DNA from: Sphagnum compactum
Taxonomy: Eukaryota; Bryophyta; Sphagnopsida; Sphagnales
Direction of reading: 5' to 3'
Assembly (NCBI GenBank): GCA_965153455.1
Contig: OZ234497.1
Location: 15,362,302 to 15,426,301 of the forward strand
DNA: 64,000 nucleotides
A model generated the notes under the pieces. The model saw only the letters and a list, made by a program, of their open reading frames with translations. It did not search any database and was not told where the DNA came from. Shown here one piece after another: positions 50,400 through 63,809 of the stretch. Position 1 is the stretch's first letter; each line of letters opens with the position of its first letter. The position numbers and the translations under genes were made by a program.

Positions 50400-50944
50400 T
50401 AATCTTCCTAGCCTAGGTTGCACAGGATAGGAAGTATAGGCTAGGCAACCTGACTTAGGAACCTAGACTAAAAATGAATTTAAAATAAGCTAGGTTGCAA
50501 GTCTGAAGATTTGAACCCCTCACCTCCATTTCAATGAAGGTTCAAATCCTTATCCAATATTCCACAAATTATTATTAGAAGCATAATTAATCATTACAAA
50601 GTTATAAATATTAACATAATTTTGTCTAAGTTTGACCTAGGTTGATTTAAGTTGACATAGGCCACTCACCAAATCTAACTTAAGTTAAACTAGTCTAACC
50701 TAATTTTCCTTAGGCTATTGTAGGTTAACGTAATATTACCTAAGGCTACTTAGGTTAAACTTAAGGTAAACTAAACCAAATCTAAACATAGTTTAAACCC
50801 TATGTCTAAATTAAATTTAAACTAAACCCAAAGGCTAAATTTAGGTAAACTTAAATGTCTTAGGTCAAACCTAAAGACTAAACTTAAAGACTAAACTTAA
50901 TCTAAACTTAAGTTAAACCTAAGATAAACCTAAATTAAACTTTA
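50400..50944 (-). repeat. Composite repeat, copy 2: TAGGTT tract, tRNA-like sequence, TTAAGTTTAG array
   Basis: Read on the minus strand: about 50944-50600 is an array of TTAGGTTTAACTTAAGTTTA-like words; about 50570-50500 is tRNA-like, with a good B-box (GGGGTTCAAATCTTC) and a weaker A-box; about 50475-50400 is a TAGGTT/CCTAGG tract containing TCTAGGTTCCTAAG. This is the same order as at 8.6-10.6 kb but on the opposite strand. The shared GGTGAGGGG lies before the B-box in both copies. Confidence 0.6.
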
Positions 50945-53590
50945 TTTTCTAGTAATCGTTACCACATTCAAATGCAACCATGACGTACATTGCCTCATTG
51001 GTGGAGATGGACCTGACATAACATATTACCTTATGAAATATACAACCAAAAACCAAAATGAATTTGAAAATTTCGCTACCTCCATTTAAGTGCATTCGAC
51101 AAAAGGGTTAGTCAAGAGTCTAACCTTCTTGACAATGTAGATATTAACACAAAGGGATGCCAGAGGATATCAAGCATGACATGTTCTCTGTCCTTTAAGC
51201 AAGAGATTGCAACTTTGATGGCATCCTTATATCTACTTCAAGGTGGTCCCTTTTACAAATCTCATAAATTTGTCGTTATTCATCAAGCACCTTTTAAATA
51301 CTTTGATGAATGCAAATATTGTGGAGGCTTCACTTGTAAGATTAGTAAATGGAAATGTGGTTATCTACACACCCACTACAAATTATTCATGCCATCTAGA
51401 CTCATTGGAACACTTGTCCCTTTGTGAGTTCACCTCAATTTACAAAAAAATTGTTTCCATCAAACAACTCCCATTCAAAGAGCCCCACCCTCAAAGAGCT
51501 TCCCATTCATTAAAGGTTCAAACCTTTAAATGCATTGTCAATGTCTTTGGAGGTCAATTTTCGAATATATCACGAAAGGATTTGGCACTTGAGAAGCGCC
51601 TCTCATACTTCCAAACACTACTTATATTGCATAAACTTTTTTGCTACCTCAACAACCTTTTGGGTGATCATATTTCATGGGAACACGCATTTCAATCACA
51701 CAACCAATTTCTTGCCATGCAAGCTTACATAGAACATTGTCATGATTATTATGTGGGCAAGCAAAGAGCAAATGAGATCTATGGCACTGATCATGAATCT
51801 GAAATTTTATTAGACCACCTAGATGACACCAATTCTTTAGCACCAAATGCACCGTACTACAACAATGATGAACATTCTGAAAATGACCCAAACAAAAATC
51901 AACAATTTGACTTTGACAATGACATGGAAAAGCTTAACCTTTCATAATCTTTATATGGTGACTTCAATGCCATACCTAATTCAGTTACAATTGCTGAAAA
52001 TATAGTTGTTTCACTTCCACATGTTGCTCCCATCATATTTCATCACATGGATCCAATAATGTTTTAAGCTAGAATGAAGGATCTTCATGCTGCTCCATGT
52101 GCCAATTCAATCCTCCAACATTTTTACTATTTCATTTCCTACTATAATGTACCCTTCTTTAAAAGACATTTTAATTGCTTGTAATCTTAGCCAAAAGCAA
52201 AATGTCATGTTCATGTTAGTAAAGCGCATGTTACTCAACTCATATGATAATCTTATATCTACAAAAGCTTTTTTCGTTTGGCTTGGTAAAGATGTAAAAA
52301 CTAATAAGAGTCATGTCATCAAGGCTCTATTGACCTTAACCTCTAACTGGCAACAACCAAATTCTATCATGGTAATTGCGCAAATGGGAATTGTTGTTAT
52401 TAATGTTGAAGGTCGATCAATTCATGTAACATTCAATTCCAACCTCCATGGAAAGCAACGAAATGCCTAACCCATTGTTAAAAGACAATGAAAATTTTGT
52501 TGGACTACATCTGTTGATCATTGAAGAAGTTTCAACATGTGCACAAACAATTCTTGGATCCATAGATGCACACTTGAAACAACTAAAAGAATGCCCCAAC
52601 ATTGTAGCTGGCAGAATGCACATCCTTTATTATAACGATTGGCTCCAACTTGCCTTACAGTTGGCCCAACATTATTTACCCAACCTTTTTTGAATGCATC
52701 TATTCAAAATTCGGCTAGCTACAACTTCTGTTAATTTTCCATTCAATCTACTTGACAAAACTCATGCGACAACAAGATGACCCGAATTTTGCAACATCTC
52801 TTCAAAAAATTCACACTAAAATTCCTAGTAGCCATGATGTCGAGCCATCAATTTGAGACATATGGACTTCAATATTGTAACAACCACTTCTAAGTTCAAG
52901 CCTATTCTACTTACATCAAACTTGTTTCGAGTCACCTTCAATTATTCATGTGCAAATTTATTTGCCATACAAAGGGAATCTCCGCCAATACAATTCCATG
53001 TTCATGTCATGAGGGGCCACCGTTCGACTCTTTCTATTCTTGAACGTCGAAGCCTCAAATATTTACACGACAACAAAACAAGTCGTTTGCCAATGATTTT
53101 GGAACTTGCGATTGGAATGCCCATCATGTGCACAAAAAACAACTTTGGACCCACGGAAGTTGCTAACAAAACCTTGGGTCATGTTATTGGCTATCAGTTG
53201 CCAAAAACTACAACTACACATCATCAAGTCATTGATGAAACTTCTTGGTATACAATATTTGTTTCATCCACATTACTTGAAATAGTCCTCATAAAATTGC
53301 TTAGCCATGACCAAATTTTAGATCTTGAACTTCCGCCCAACATTATTGGCATCCGCCCAATATTGGAACAAAATGTATTCATCCAACTTCCAAACCAAAG
53401 TTTCACTATTCCTATTGAACAAATTCCCATTGTCATTGCCTTTGCGCTCATAATTAACAAATGCCAAGGGTTAATTCAAGAACAATCCTTGGACCACTCT
53501 TACATCCGACCTGACAAAACTTCAAAAAAATGGCACATTATATGTAGCTCTATCACGATTGAAATGTTTGGTAGACTTGCAAGTTCTTGA
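50945..53590 (+). pseudogene. Broken Helitron replication/helicase (Pif1-type) gene
   Basis: Consecutive pieces in different frames match the order of a Helitron helicase. At about 50960-51060, FKCNHDVHCLIGGDGPDITY and YLMKYTTKNQN; at 51176 on, ASLYLLQGGPFYKSHKFV; at 51390-51690, LEHLSLCEFTSIYKK, then RKDLALEKR and SWEHAFQSH. The helicase part follows: KQNVMFMLVKRMLL, a P-loop region reading GKDVKTNKSHVIKALL (about 52280-52325) where GTGKS is expected, a Walker B LLIIEEVS, NDWLQL, and INKCQG (53453-53470) where KSQG is usual. Frameshifts and stops separate the pieces and key glycines are lost, so it is dead. The upstream Helitron_like_N part is missing; the TAGGTT-type array directly abuts it. 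Terminal TC and CTRR signals were not found. Confidence 0.85.
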
Positions 53591-56521
53591 ACCCCTTTCC
53601 CATACTATTTTAAAATATTTCCAACTAATAAATGTTCACCTCACAGAAGACAAACATTTATGAGCTTTAAAGCACATTGCTTGATGCACATGTTTGCATC
53701 ATACATTATGGGAAAACAACAAAAACAAATTAATATGAACTTATTTGTAACAACCAAATAGTTAATAGAATTTGGGTTTGCAAATAACTACACATATACA
53801 TCTGCCTAACTTATGAACTTTGATGAGTGAACCCCATATTTTCAAAAATTTCTTTTAATGTAACTTTCACATAAAGACTTTAGGATACCTATGTTAGTAA
53901 CCTCCTAAAATATGATTATCCTAACTATCTAAGTTAACCTAAATTAACATAGGTAATTTTTTTATATGCCTAGCTATCTATATGCATGTAGGTAAGTTGA
54001 TCTACATTTTCCCATCCCAAGCTATGCAATCATGTAATCATATAATGTCTTAAACAACTACCAACCCAGTCATGGGCACAATTAGAATTGGGGTTTATTA
54101 GTATTATGTGAATTTGAATTTATTCACCATCATTATACTAGTTGAAGACGTTGATGACATTTGGTAACATAAAACCTTTTCAATTGAGTTTCATAACTTG
54201 CTAAATTGGGCTTGAATGGCATTTGTATTGTAATTTAGTTTGTTTAAATACAAGTTTGTTTAAATAAGATAATTTATAGATGATTAAATTAGAAAATCAC
54301 AATATCAAATGTTGCCAGCAGATCTTTCTGATTATGCTCATCATGATATTGTTCTTGGAGTGTTAACATATAGCTAGGGTCAAGTCAATGTTTTACACCA
54401 TTTACAAAAAAACAATCATTGTTGGTATCGATCCACAAGGCAATAAAAAAAGCTCAAAAAACATGGTTGTCAACTTGATAGCATGCTACAACAAATAGCC
54501 CAATGTTGCATTGAACCTAATGACATTTAGAACAATTTGGTTCTAAGCTTTCATTGTTTCAAATTGTCTTAATCCTTCAAGTATTTCAAAGCATTCATAG
54601 TTGAAATATTAATTTTATGATATAATAATGAAGATGCAAGGTTACCAAATGGTAGTGATGGTAATATTAACACAGATTGGACCATTGTATGAAGCATGAT
54701 TTCCTAGTACTTAGAAATAGGTATCCATGGGGATTGCATCCCATTGGGGAAAATCAATAATTCTAAATTCTTGAATTTTTTATTTTTGAATATTTCATGT
54801 TCAAAACCTCAAAGCACCATAATTATCAAAAAACTTATCAAATATATGATCATTCCTATAACCCTCATCAATAGCTTTCCAACACTAAGTTAAAACCTTG
54901 ATTTGGATTAATTTGCTCATCCAAATTCTACTATAAGTGTGTAAAACTCTTTAGGTCATTATGTGTCCCACATATTTAGATAATTTTATTGTTTGCAATA
55001 CAACTATACTTGTGAATGGTAGCCCAAAATTGTATAACATTCTTTCAACTCTTTTTAGTAACATGTTAACAACCATGCCACAAATGGTAATTATTCAGAT
55101 AAATGAAATAAGTCATTTCAGAATTCATTTCTTCTTTTGCAAGGCTAGAACCAGTGAATTTCTTACTCAATGCATTTGTGGACAGTAATTAGTAATGTCA
55201 TTGTCTAAAGTAACCATTAGTGAAACTGAATTTGTCAAAGTGCTTATGGGCATTAGCTAGGGATATTCAAAGGTTAAAGGTTGTTAATCATAATCCTTCC
55301 AGTGCAAGGTTATTAGGTGGAAGTTCATAACATGCATTAACAATTCTTAATTCAACTAGTTAGGAACAAAAATATATGGATAATTTCAGGAGGCAAAACC
55401 CTTTCTTTTCAATCCCATTTGCTTAATCCGATAATTAGATTTGCCCTAATGCAAATATCTTTAACCTACCATGAACTCATGTAAGCACTAATTCCATTTC
55501 TCATTTCTTGTCTACCTTTAATCCTACATGAGTTTTTAAATGCCAACATGGTATAGAAGGCCAGTTCATCCCCACTGATTGAAAAGGCCCAAAAATTTGA
55601 AAACAAGTAGGGCAGATTGGCTAGTAACCGAACATTTAATAGCTCAAAGGGTTGGGGTCTAGTGACCATGCATTTGATGGCCTTGATGTTTCAAGTGTTT
55701 TGGTAGGGCACTAGTGTAACCACTAGCAACCTTTTAGATATTCCAAATTGGTTGGTAAGGAATGCAAAAGTTGGAGCCTCCCAAAGTTGATGGGGTTTTT
55801 GAAAAAAAATCTACCATAGAACACTCCAACTTTATTAGTTGGATTTTGCAACCGTTAAAAAATTTGAAGAAAAAATATTGTTTGATACACATGTTTGCAT
55901 CATGCATTATGCATTACATCATATACAAAAATATTTAGTAATACATTACATTATTTATCATTTATCATTTTGATTTATTTAATTTATTTAAAGATTTTTT
56001 AAGGAAGATAAAATCCAAATAGAATCATTACTTTCAATTATGAAATTCTTGAATTGACATAAAATAACCTTCAATTAATCCAGAGCTTTTTTCCCTAGTC
56101 ACGGGGTTTTAGTAGAATAAACACAAATGTCATTCATTTATTTGTATTGTTTAAACATCAATGTCATGTGCATTGTTTAGACATGATTGTTATATGCCCA
56201 TTCATATTGTTTAAACACAAATGTTGTATGTATATCCATGTTGTTTACACATGAAAATCATGCACACAACTTTTGTGTTTAAATAATGCACAACATTTGT
56301 GTTTAAATAATACAAACCTATGAAATAACAGATTTTGCACAAATTTGGAACTAACTCATGAAGCTTGTAAATTTTTTATGATGTGAATGGTAGAATGTCT
56401 CTTCAATTCTCTTGAATGAATGTGCTTCCAAATGCAATAGAAATGAAATCTACTGCAATATTTTATATTGAGGTATGTAGTATTCATTTGATTTCATTTG
56501 ATCTGAACCCAAAATGTTTGA
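53591..56521. other. Intergenic, no gene seen
   Basis: The first part may be the tail of the Helitron. CTAAGTTAACCTAAATTAAC-type words reappear at about 53925-53960. Beyond that there is AT-rich sequence without recognised features. Confidence 0.4.
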
Positions 56522-58330
56522 CACTATAAAAAATCTTGTCTACCGAAACCACATTACCCTGTAACTAGAACTCCACAACAATTAATATACAACAACACTA
56601 AACAATTAGAACATGGAAATAAGAGCAATCAAAAAATAAAAATTCCATGTCAAAACATTAAGGAGTTTTAATGTAATTATAGCTTAATTGCAAATGGTAC
56701 ACCTATACAATGTAATGTACACATTATAATACAAATGTAATCAATCATGTTTGACTTTTTAGCAAGTTGCATTTTGGTGGGGTGTGCCAATTGTATTACA
56801 ACTAGTGTAAATGTAACATCTAATTAACAACTATGTTATAATTAATGTACAACGTTGACACATCTGATCATGCCTTGTGTACACATTTTCATTACCCATT
56901 AGATATGACATTTACAACTAATTATCAATTATAATTTCCATTGATACAATTAGTTGTGTCACTATGTTGCCACTATAGAAATATTTTTTCCCATTATTTT
57001 GTGATTTTTATTCAATTTTTAATAAATTCATAACTAAAAAATCATATTTAATACTTAATATTTAATAATGAATTCATTTTTAATAAGTTATTCACTATTA
57101 AATATTATTAAATACTTAATTTACTTAATTACTATGAGTCAATTAACTTAAAATAATTAATTAAAATTAAAATGAATTAATCACTACAATTCCAAAAACA
57201 TTTGTTAATTAATTCAAATAATTAACTATTAGATAACCCAAAGAATTAATTTTGAAAATTCAAATGATTAATTATCTGAGTTTTATTTGAATTCAGATTA
57301 TTAAATATTTGATAATTAACTAAATAATTATTTGAATTAAACTAATTAGTTCATTATTATTTCAGATCATTAATTATTGATAGTTAATTCACATATATAA
57401 TTATCAGAAAATTACCTATTAAATTCCATAATTTACAAAATTAAAAATGTACATAAAGAATGTGGGATTATTTTTTTCTAGTTGCAACTTAATTTGTAAC
57501 TAATTTGCAACTAAAAGATTTAACCCATATATTTTGTCCATGAACTTCATCTCACAAACTATATAAAAAAGATGTCCTTTCTTGTGTGTTCATGTTAAAA
57601 TACATGTGTCGATTTGGGATGAACTCAAGAAAATTTAACCTTAAAGACAAAACAAATATATATATATATATATACACATATATACATGGCTATTATTTTA
57701 CTTACCTACTACCCTTCTACCTTCCTACCTACTTGCTAAATAGGCAAATAGGTATGTAATGTACATAAGTCCTACCTACCTAGTTTTACCTACTTACCTA
57801 ATTTTACCTAAGTAGATAGGTAGGACCTAGCAACATACCTACCTATGCCTATGCATCTACTACCTAATTACTTAATTTTCTTTTTTTTTTCAAAATTCAA
57901 TTAATATGCCACATGACAACTTTTAATTGTGCCACGTGTCACAATCCAAGACCATATAAAATAAACAATCATAATGTATGGTAAAGATTAATATTTCAAA
58001 AATAAAATAATTTCACCCAAAACTTTCATAATGCCAAGTGTTAGATTTTGATGGACCATTGAAAAGTAATGTCATTACCATTGTAGTTGCAAACTTGTTG
58101 CATTAGAATTGCACAATAGTTGTTCATACATAGATCTAACTGAATTACATGAGTTGCATATGTATATGGTTTCACATACGGTGCATTGCATATGTTGCAA
58201 CCCATGCAACTTGTCTAATAGCACTCATGTTCATGGAAATCTGTTGAGTTGCAATGGGTTGGAAATGGTCATTGCAATTCAAAAATTTAGTTGCAAGGCC
58301 AGTTGTAAATCACCCCATTTTTTCATAGTG
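56522..58330. mobile_element. CACTA-like non-autonomous element, about 1.8 kb
   Basis: The left end CACTATAAAAAATCTTGTC and the reverse-complemented right end CACTATGAAAAAATGGGGTG share CACTATRAAAAAAT. Flanking triplets are TGA and TAA, an imperfect duplication. The 3' third is dense in GTTGCAA/TTGCAAC words, as expected of subterminal transposase sites. It shares an ordered 3' module with the 60.6-kb element: a TATA-like ACTATATAAAAAAGATG, a CTACC tract, then GCCACGTGTCACAAT. No transposase is visible. Confidence 0.65.
57697..57875. repeat. CTACC/GTAGG microsatellite-like tract
   Basis: Irregular repetition of CTACCTAC, TTACCTA and their complements TAGGTAGG on the same strand, so parts can pair as hairpins. 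It lies in the 3' half of the CACTA-like element, between TATA-like and CACGTGTC sequence. Confidence 0.85.
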
Positions 58331-60596
58331 TAATAAACCAAAAATGATTTTTAAAAAGAAATTCAAATGGATTTGGGCAATTGATTTTTCCTTTTTTTTT
58401 TGGGGTTGCATGGGGTTTTTTTTAAGTTTTCAAATGGACAATGCGTTCATTTTTTTAAACGAATATTTAATAAATGGTCATTGTAAGTGTCATATTGTAG
58501 TTTAAGGTCAATTTCATCATCAAATAATCCTTGAAACCTTAAAACAGAATCCATAAAATGTACACAAGGAGGTGTCAAAAATAACAATTATTTCACATAA
58601 ATACTCATGAAAGTTGTGAAGGCTTCTTTTACAAGCCCCTACTTGATCGTTGGGTTTTGTCATAAATATTAGGTGACCCATTTCCTACCCACCCCCCCAA
58701 GCAACAACAAGAAAGAGCCAAAATTTGTGTTTGTTTAATTTGTTCATGTATATTGATTGAATTCACAAGTTAGCAACTACATTATTAGATCATTTTTCCT
58801 TTTTTTCACAATTTACTCCAATAACAACAAGCCTTGCAACGCATTTCAGAACCCTTAGGGATCATTTTTTTTCTCTTACAAAACTTCTAAGTATCATTAA
58901 CTATGTAATGGATTAAAAGCTCGATTGTAAAAAATGCCTTTTGATTTGCCATGTACTTTTAGGTGTCTTCAATAGTAGACTCTATGAATTTCATTTCAGC
59001 AACTACAATTTTTCTAACTATTGCATTACAAGAAGGTTGAGTTGTAGCCTTATGACCACTTCCCATGATGGTTTGGTAATAAACTTTTCATCAAATCCCA
59101 AGTTTGCAAAGTGAGCTATGATGAAATTCTCTTCTTTGAATAGTAATGGAAACTCCTTGCTGTAATAGACTTCGTATTACACCACATGTAGGGGCTCAAG
59201 CGCCCTACTAATTCCAAAATGAAACTTGCTTGAAATGGGAAATTGATAATAGCAACAACAGTAGTAGTAGGTGACACAAATGTGAAAAAACCCTCTAGAT
59301 TTTCTTCTAACTATTATTCAATGAGATTTAGTGTGTTGGTAAAATTGAAGTCAATGAAACAAAGTCCTACAAATGAGACCAAGTCTAAAGCTGCAATGTG
59401 TGATGACAAGAAGAAGCTAGATGAGATAGTCTCGAGGAATGACATTAGTGTGACAATCTTGATGTAGGAAGCCTTCATAGGAATAATAAAAATTGGTACA
59501 AGAAAAAGATACTTTAATCAAATGTTTCTTCTTCATTGATCTTACTACAAACAAGTTTATAATTCATGATTTTTGTCTTTTGCAAAAAGTAAATTTAATA
59601 AGCAACTACCTTCTTCGTTGAGAATCACACATGTGGTAACTTGATCATGACAAGTTTGAGTTTCATCATCATTGGCAGTGATCTACTACTATTCTTTGTG
59701 GCACTAAGAAGATGTATTCAAACATGAAAAAAACAACAAAGAGTCTATTAGCATTGTAAAAAAAAAAGATGCGAAGAGTTTAACAATGAGAAATTGTCAA
59801 TCCATCAACAAGAAGACTTCAGACTATGCTACAACATAAAAGTTGATTTCAATCCCATTAGTGGTTTCTTGTCAAGGAAGTATTGAGTTCCAAACCTCAA
59901 CTCAATTTGCCTAAACAAAATTAGATTCATGTGTGCACAAAAAGGGGCCATCATCGATAGCCATAACCTTGCTGAGAGGGTAAAAAGAAACAAGCTCTAT
60001 TTTTCAAGAATTGATCAAGCTTTTCTTTTATCCCAATTTGTGAGGGTTATATTGAATGTCATGTTTTTTCTTCTTCCCCCACTTGTCTATTCCATGTTTG
60101 GTGTTTTTGTCACATGATGCATTTGAAATACACATGGTAGCTATGACTTGAAATATTGAGGGAACATGTACATGTATGACTTGAGATATAAGTACTTCAA
60201 TTCCTTGTAATGGAATTGTTTTTAACCAATTGGCTTCAAACGTGATATTGAAACTTTTGTAGTATTTTCATTGAATCACAAATGTAGTAAATGCGAATAT
60301 AGCTATGATTCCATTACTTGGAATTTCGCATTCCATGCACATTGTCATTTTTGGATGGATGTTAATTCACAAATATATATGTATTAAATGAGTTTGGTGG
60401 TGGTCAACAACAATGGTAGGTGGTGATCAACAAAAGTTGGTGGTCAATAGTAGTAATAACAACTAGTGGGCTAGAAGTTAGTGGTGATCAATCTTCACCT
60501 TTTCCAAAAAAAAATTCAATTCCTAGAATGAAAATAAAAAGTTGAAGTGACAGCTCTACAAGGAGGTAGGTAGGGGAGTCTACTTTTGTTCTGTTA
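58331..60596. other. Intergenic, no gene seen
   Basis: AT-rich. Frames at 59243-59467 and 59929-60117 have no domain I recognise. No other features. Confidence 0.4.
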
Positions 60597-60959
60597 CACT
60601 AATAGAAATTAGTCAAAATGTAATCACTCCATTTACGACTACATACGACTTGTAGTCGTTTGCGACTAGATTTGGGAATATTTGTAACTAGAAGACCAAA
60701 TTTCAACTATTTTGGTCATTCTCACAACTATGATGCAACTATTAGAAATTTCATCCTATTGGTTGGATCAATTTTATATTTATTTTCATCCATGAATAGG
60801 TTGATATGTCCCATTAGTTGCAATAATCACCAAATTACTTGCATCCTAAAGGTATTCTATAATGACATAGGGGTGTATTTTAATGTATGTATTAATATTG
60901 TATATATATAATATGCATACGTGTGTATATTGTTCATATAATGAATCTCAAAATTAGTA

Positions 60960-61960
60960 TTTGAACTTTGAATTTTTTTTCAAATCTGAAAATTGATATT
61001 TTAATTTTTAAAAAAATATTAGAATTTGAAACTTGATATTTGAATCTGAAAATTGTTGTTTCAATTGTTTAAAACATTATTTGAATTTCAAATTTTTGAT
61101 TTGAATATGATTTTTTAATTTAAATTCAAAAAGGCTTATTTGATCTAAAAATTGATATTTGAATTCTGAACTAATATTTTCAAATCTAGAAATTAGTATT
61201 TCAATTCAGAAAATTATTACTTGATTATAAAAATCGACATTTTATTTTGAATATTTTTATGTGAATATGAAAATTCACATTTCAACTCTGAAAATTTTGC
61301 ATTTAAATTTTAAATAATCATTTGATTTAAACCTGAAATTTCAATTCCAAATTATTATTTTGGATTCTCAAAATGAATACTTCAAGTCTGAAAATTATTA
61401 ATTGAGTCTAAAAATGGACATTTCAATTTTGAATCTTGTTACTTGAATATGAGAATTGACATTTCAATTCTAGAAATTTTTATTTAAATTCAAAACAAAT
61501 GTTTGATCTAAAACTTGATATTTGAATTATAGATTATTATTTTCGAATCTAAAAATTAGTATTTCAATTCAAAAAATATTATTGAGTCTAAAAATCAACA
61601 TTTTGATTTTAAATATTTTTATTTGAACTTGAAATTTGATGTTTCAATTCTGAAGATTTGAATTTAAATTTCAAGAAATTATTTGACTTGAAGGTTGAAA
61701 TTTGAATTCCAAATTATTATTTTGAATTCTTGATATTAATATTTCAATTCAGAAAATTATTAATTGAGTCTTAAAATGGACATTTTAATTTTGAATATTA
61801 TTCTTTAAATCTGAAAATTGACATTTCGATTTTGAAATTTGGTATTTAACTTCAAAGAACTTATTTTATCTAAAAATTGATATTTGAATTCTGAATACTA
61901 TTTTGGAATCTTAAATTTATAGTTTAATTCAAAATTATTGATTGAGTTTTAAGGGTTTTT
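60960..61960 (+). repeat. Satellite of about 181-bp period, about 5.5 copies
   Basis: Two independent anchors step at the same interval. ATTGAGTCTAAAAATGGAC-like words begin near 61220, 61401, 61581, 61763 and 61941. TGATCTAAAAATTGATATTT-like words begin near 61141, 61323, 61504, 61684 and 61865. Steps are 178-182 bp. Each unit is itself built of diverged TTTGAATTCTGAAAATT-like subunits. AT-rich and non-coding. Confidence 0.85.
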
Positions 61961-63155
61961 TCTACTACAATTCATAATAAATCAGTTTTATAAATAATTA
62001 TAAATGATTATGTTTATTAAATCTAAGTTACACTAAATAATTATTGTTATAACATAGATTTTTATATTATATAATTTATATTCTTATATTAGAAGAAATT
62101 AATTAATGTAATTAATTTGACATTATTTTTAAATCATTTTAATTACTTCAGATAAAAATTAATTAGTATGTGCATAATTATTTTCTAATTAAATATAATT
62201 ATTCACTTTCTGTAATTTATAAATTCAAACCTAGATTAAAAAATTGAAAAAATATAATGGAATTAAAATAATTGTTTTCTTGATTCTAATTTCACGAATT
62301 ATTATTTATGATTATTATTATTGAAGAAAAATTTTGTGATTAATCATCTATGATAAATATTTTATAGTAATTTTATAGTAATTATGAAAATTAATGTTAT
62401 GTTTAACAAATTATTGTATTTATAGTTAATAATTACCAAGAGAAAAAATATATTTGACCTATAATAAATTTTACAACAATAAATGTAATTATATAATAAG
62501 TAATGCAATTAGTTGAATAAATAATTTAAAAAATATTCGTTTAAAAATTTACTTTCTAATAGCCATTGTTAATTCATTACTTATAATTTTAACAGAAATA
62601 TTTAAAATAAATAAATTTTAAATTATAATCATTAAATTAATTTTACATTAATTATATTATATATACTTCGATTAGATTCTAAAAATTAATAAAATATTTT
62701 TAAATATTCTGGTTATTTAATTATTTATGAGTTATGTATTAATAATTTGTGAATAACTAGATGGCTAGTTTGTTAAATATTAAAAAGTTATTGCTTATTT
62801 AAATAATTTATAATGAATGTTGAATATTTGTAGTGTATAATTTATAATTTAAATATATGTATATTTAATCATTATTAGTTAAATGGTTATCTAATTATCT
62901 AGTATTTGAATTGTTGAGAAATTTAAAAACTAAGAAAGTAAGACATGAAAAAGTTTTGGAATTACAACTTAGTTTGTCAAGAACTTGCAAGTTCAAAACT
63001 TATCCCATATTGTTTGTTCTTCATTCCTATTTTGAACACTATATAAACAAGGGGGTGTGGTCATCCAATTTCACATTAAAAAATTTGTGCACATGGGATA
63101 GGATAATCAAAAGGCTCAACCCAAAACAAAAAAATAAATTATGCACATTTAAAAA
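61961..63155. other. AT-rich interior of the CACTA-like element
   Basis: Extremely AT-rich with many AATTAATT-type words. At about 63040-63052 CACTATATAAACAAG is a TATA-box-like site that corresponds to the TATA-like site of the 56.5-kb element. The 93-codon frame 62911-63192 covers this region and shows no domain. Confidence 0.45.
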
Positions 63156-63390
63156 GTACTTACCTTCCCAACCTACTTATCTACCTAGCTAGGTAGGTAC
63201 TTAGTTTGACCTACCCACCTAGGTCGACCTATGTACCTACCTACCTAAGTACCTACTTATATAAGTAGGTATTTAACCTAGGAAGGTAGAACCTACCTAC
63301 TTATTTTTTTTACCTAACTAGGTAGGTTGGTATGTAGCCTAGGTTTGTAGGCACTTATTTATGTACCTACCTAAGTACCTACCAACCTAA
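63156..63390. repeat. CTACC/GTAGG tract, second copy
   Basis: Irregular CTACCTAC, AAGTACCTA and GTAGGTA words in both orientations, with the same position and surroundings as the tract at 57.7 kb. Inverted words such as ACCTAGCTAGGT can fold locally. Confidence 0.85.
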
Positions 63391-63809
63391 TATTAATATT
63401 TTTATTAATTATTTTTTTAAAAAAGCCACCTGGCATACTTACATTGGGCCACGTGTCATAATATAAGATCATCCAAATATTTGAATTGAACGTCCTAGAT
63501 TGATTCAAAATAATAATTATAATATTTTAAATAATCAAATATTAAGACACGTGGCAGCACATCATTTGCCTTCAATTGTGACCAAAATAGTTGCATTTTA
63601 GTCGCATGTGACAATACGTATACAATGGAGTCAAAGGATGAAATGTATTTGTTGACTTTTTCTTTCATACAATACACTCTGTCATTTGTGACTAGTTTAT
63701 CACATGCGACTTGTTTTAGGCGACTAAAGGGATTTTAGTTGCAAAAGGTCTCTTGCAACTAAAATTTAGTCGCAAAGTCTAGTCGAAAATACATGTTTTT
63801 CTTCTAGTG

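Larger units (their letters stand above)
60597..63809. mobile_element. CACTA-like non-autonomous element, 3.2 kb, TTA target duplication
   Basis: The left end CACTAATAGAAATTAGTC and the reverse-complemented right end CACTAGAAGAAAAACATG start with CACTA and are flanked by TTA at 60594-60596 and 63810-63812. Beyond the first bases the terminal match is weak, but subterminal TAGTCG/GCGACTA words occur at both ends (left about 60642-60670; right about 63598-63785), typical of CACTA transposons. A 12-nt inverted pair TTTTAGTTGCAA/TTGCAACTAAAA sits at 63733-63764. No transposase frame exists. The element carries a ~181-bp satellite and, near its 3' end, a TATA-like word, a CTACC tract and GCCACGTGTCATAAT shared with the 56.5-kb element. 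Confidence 0.65.
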
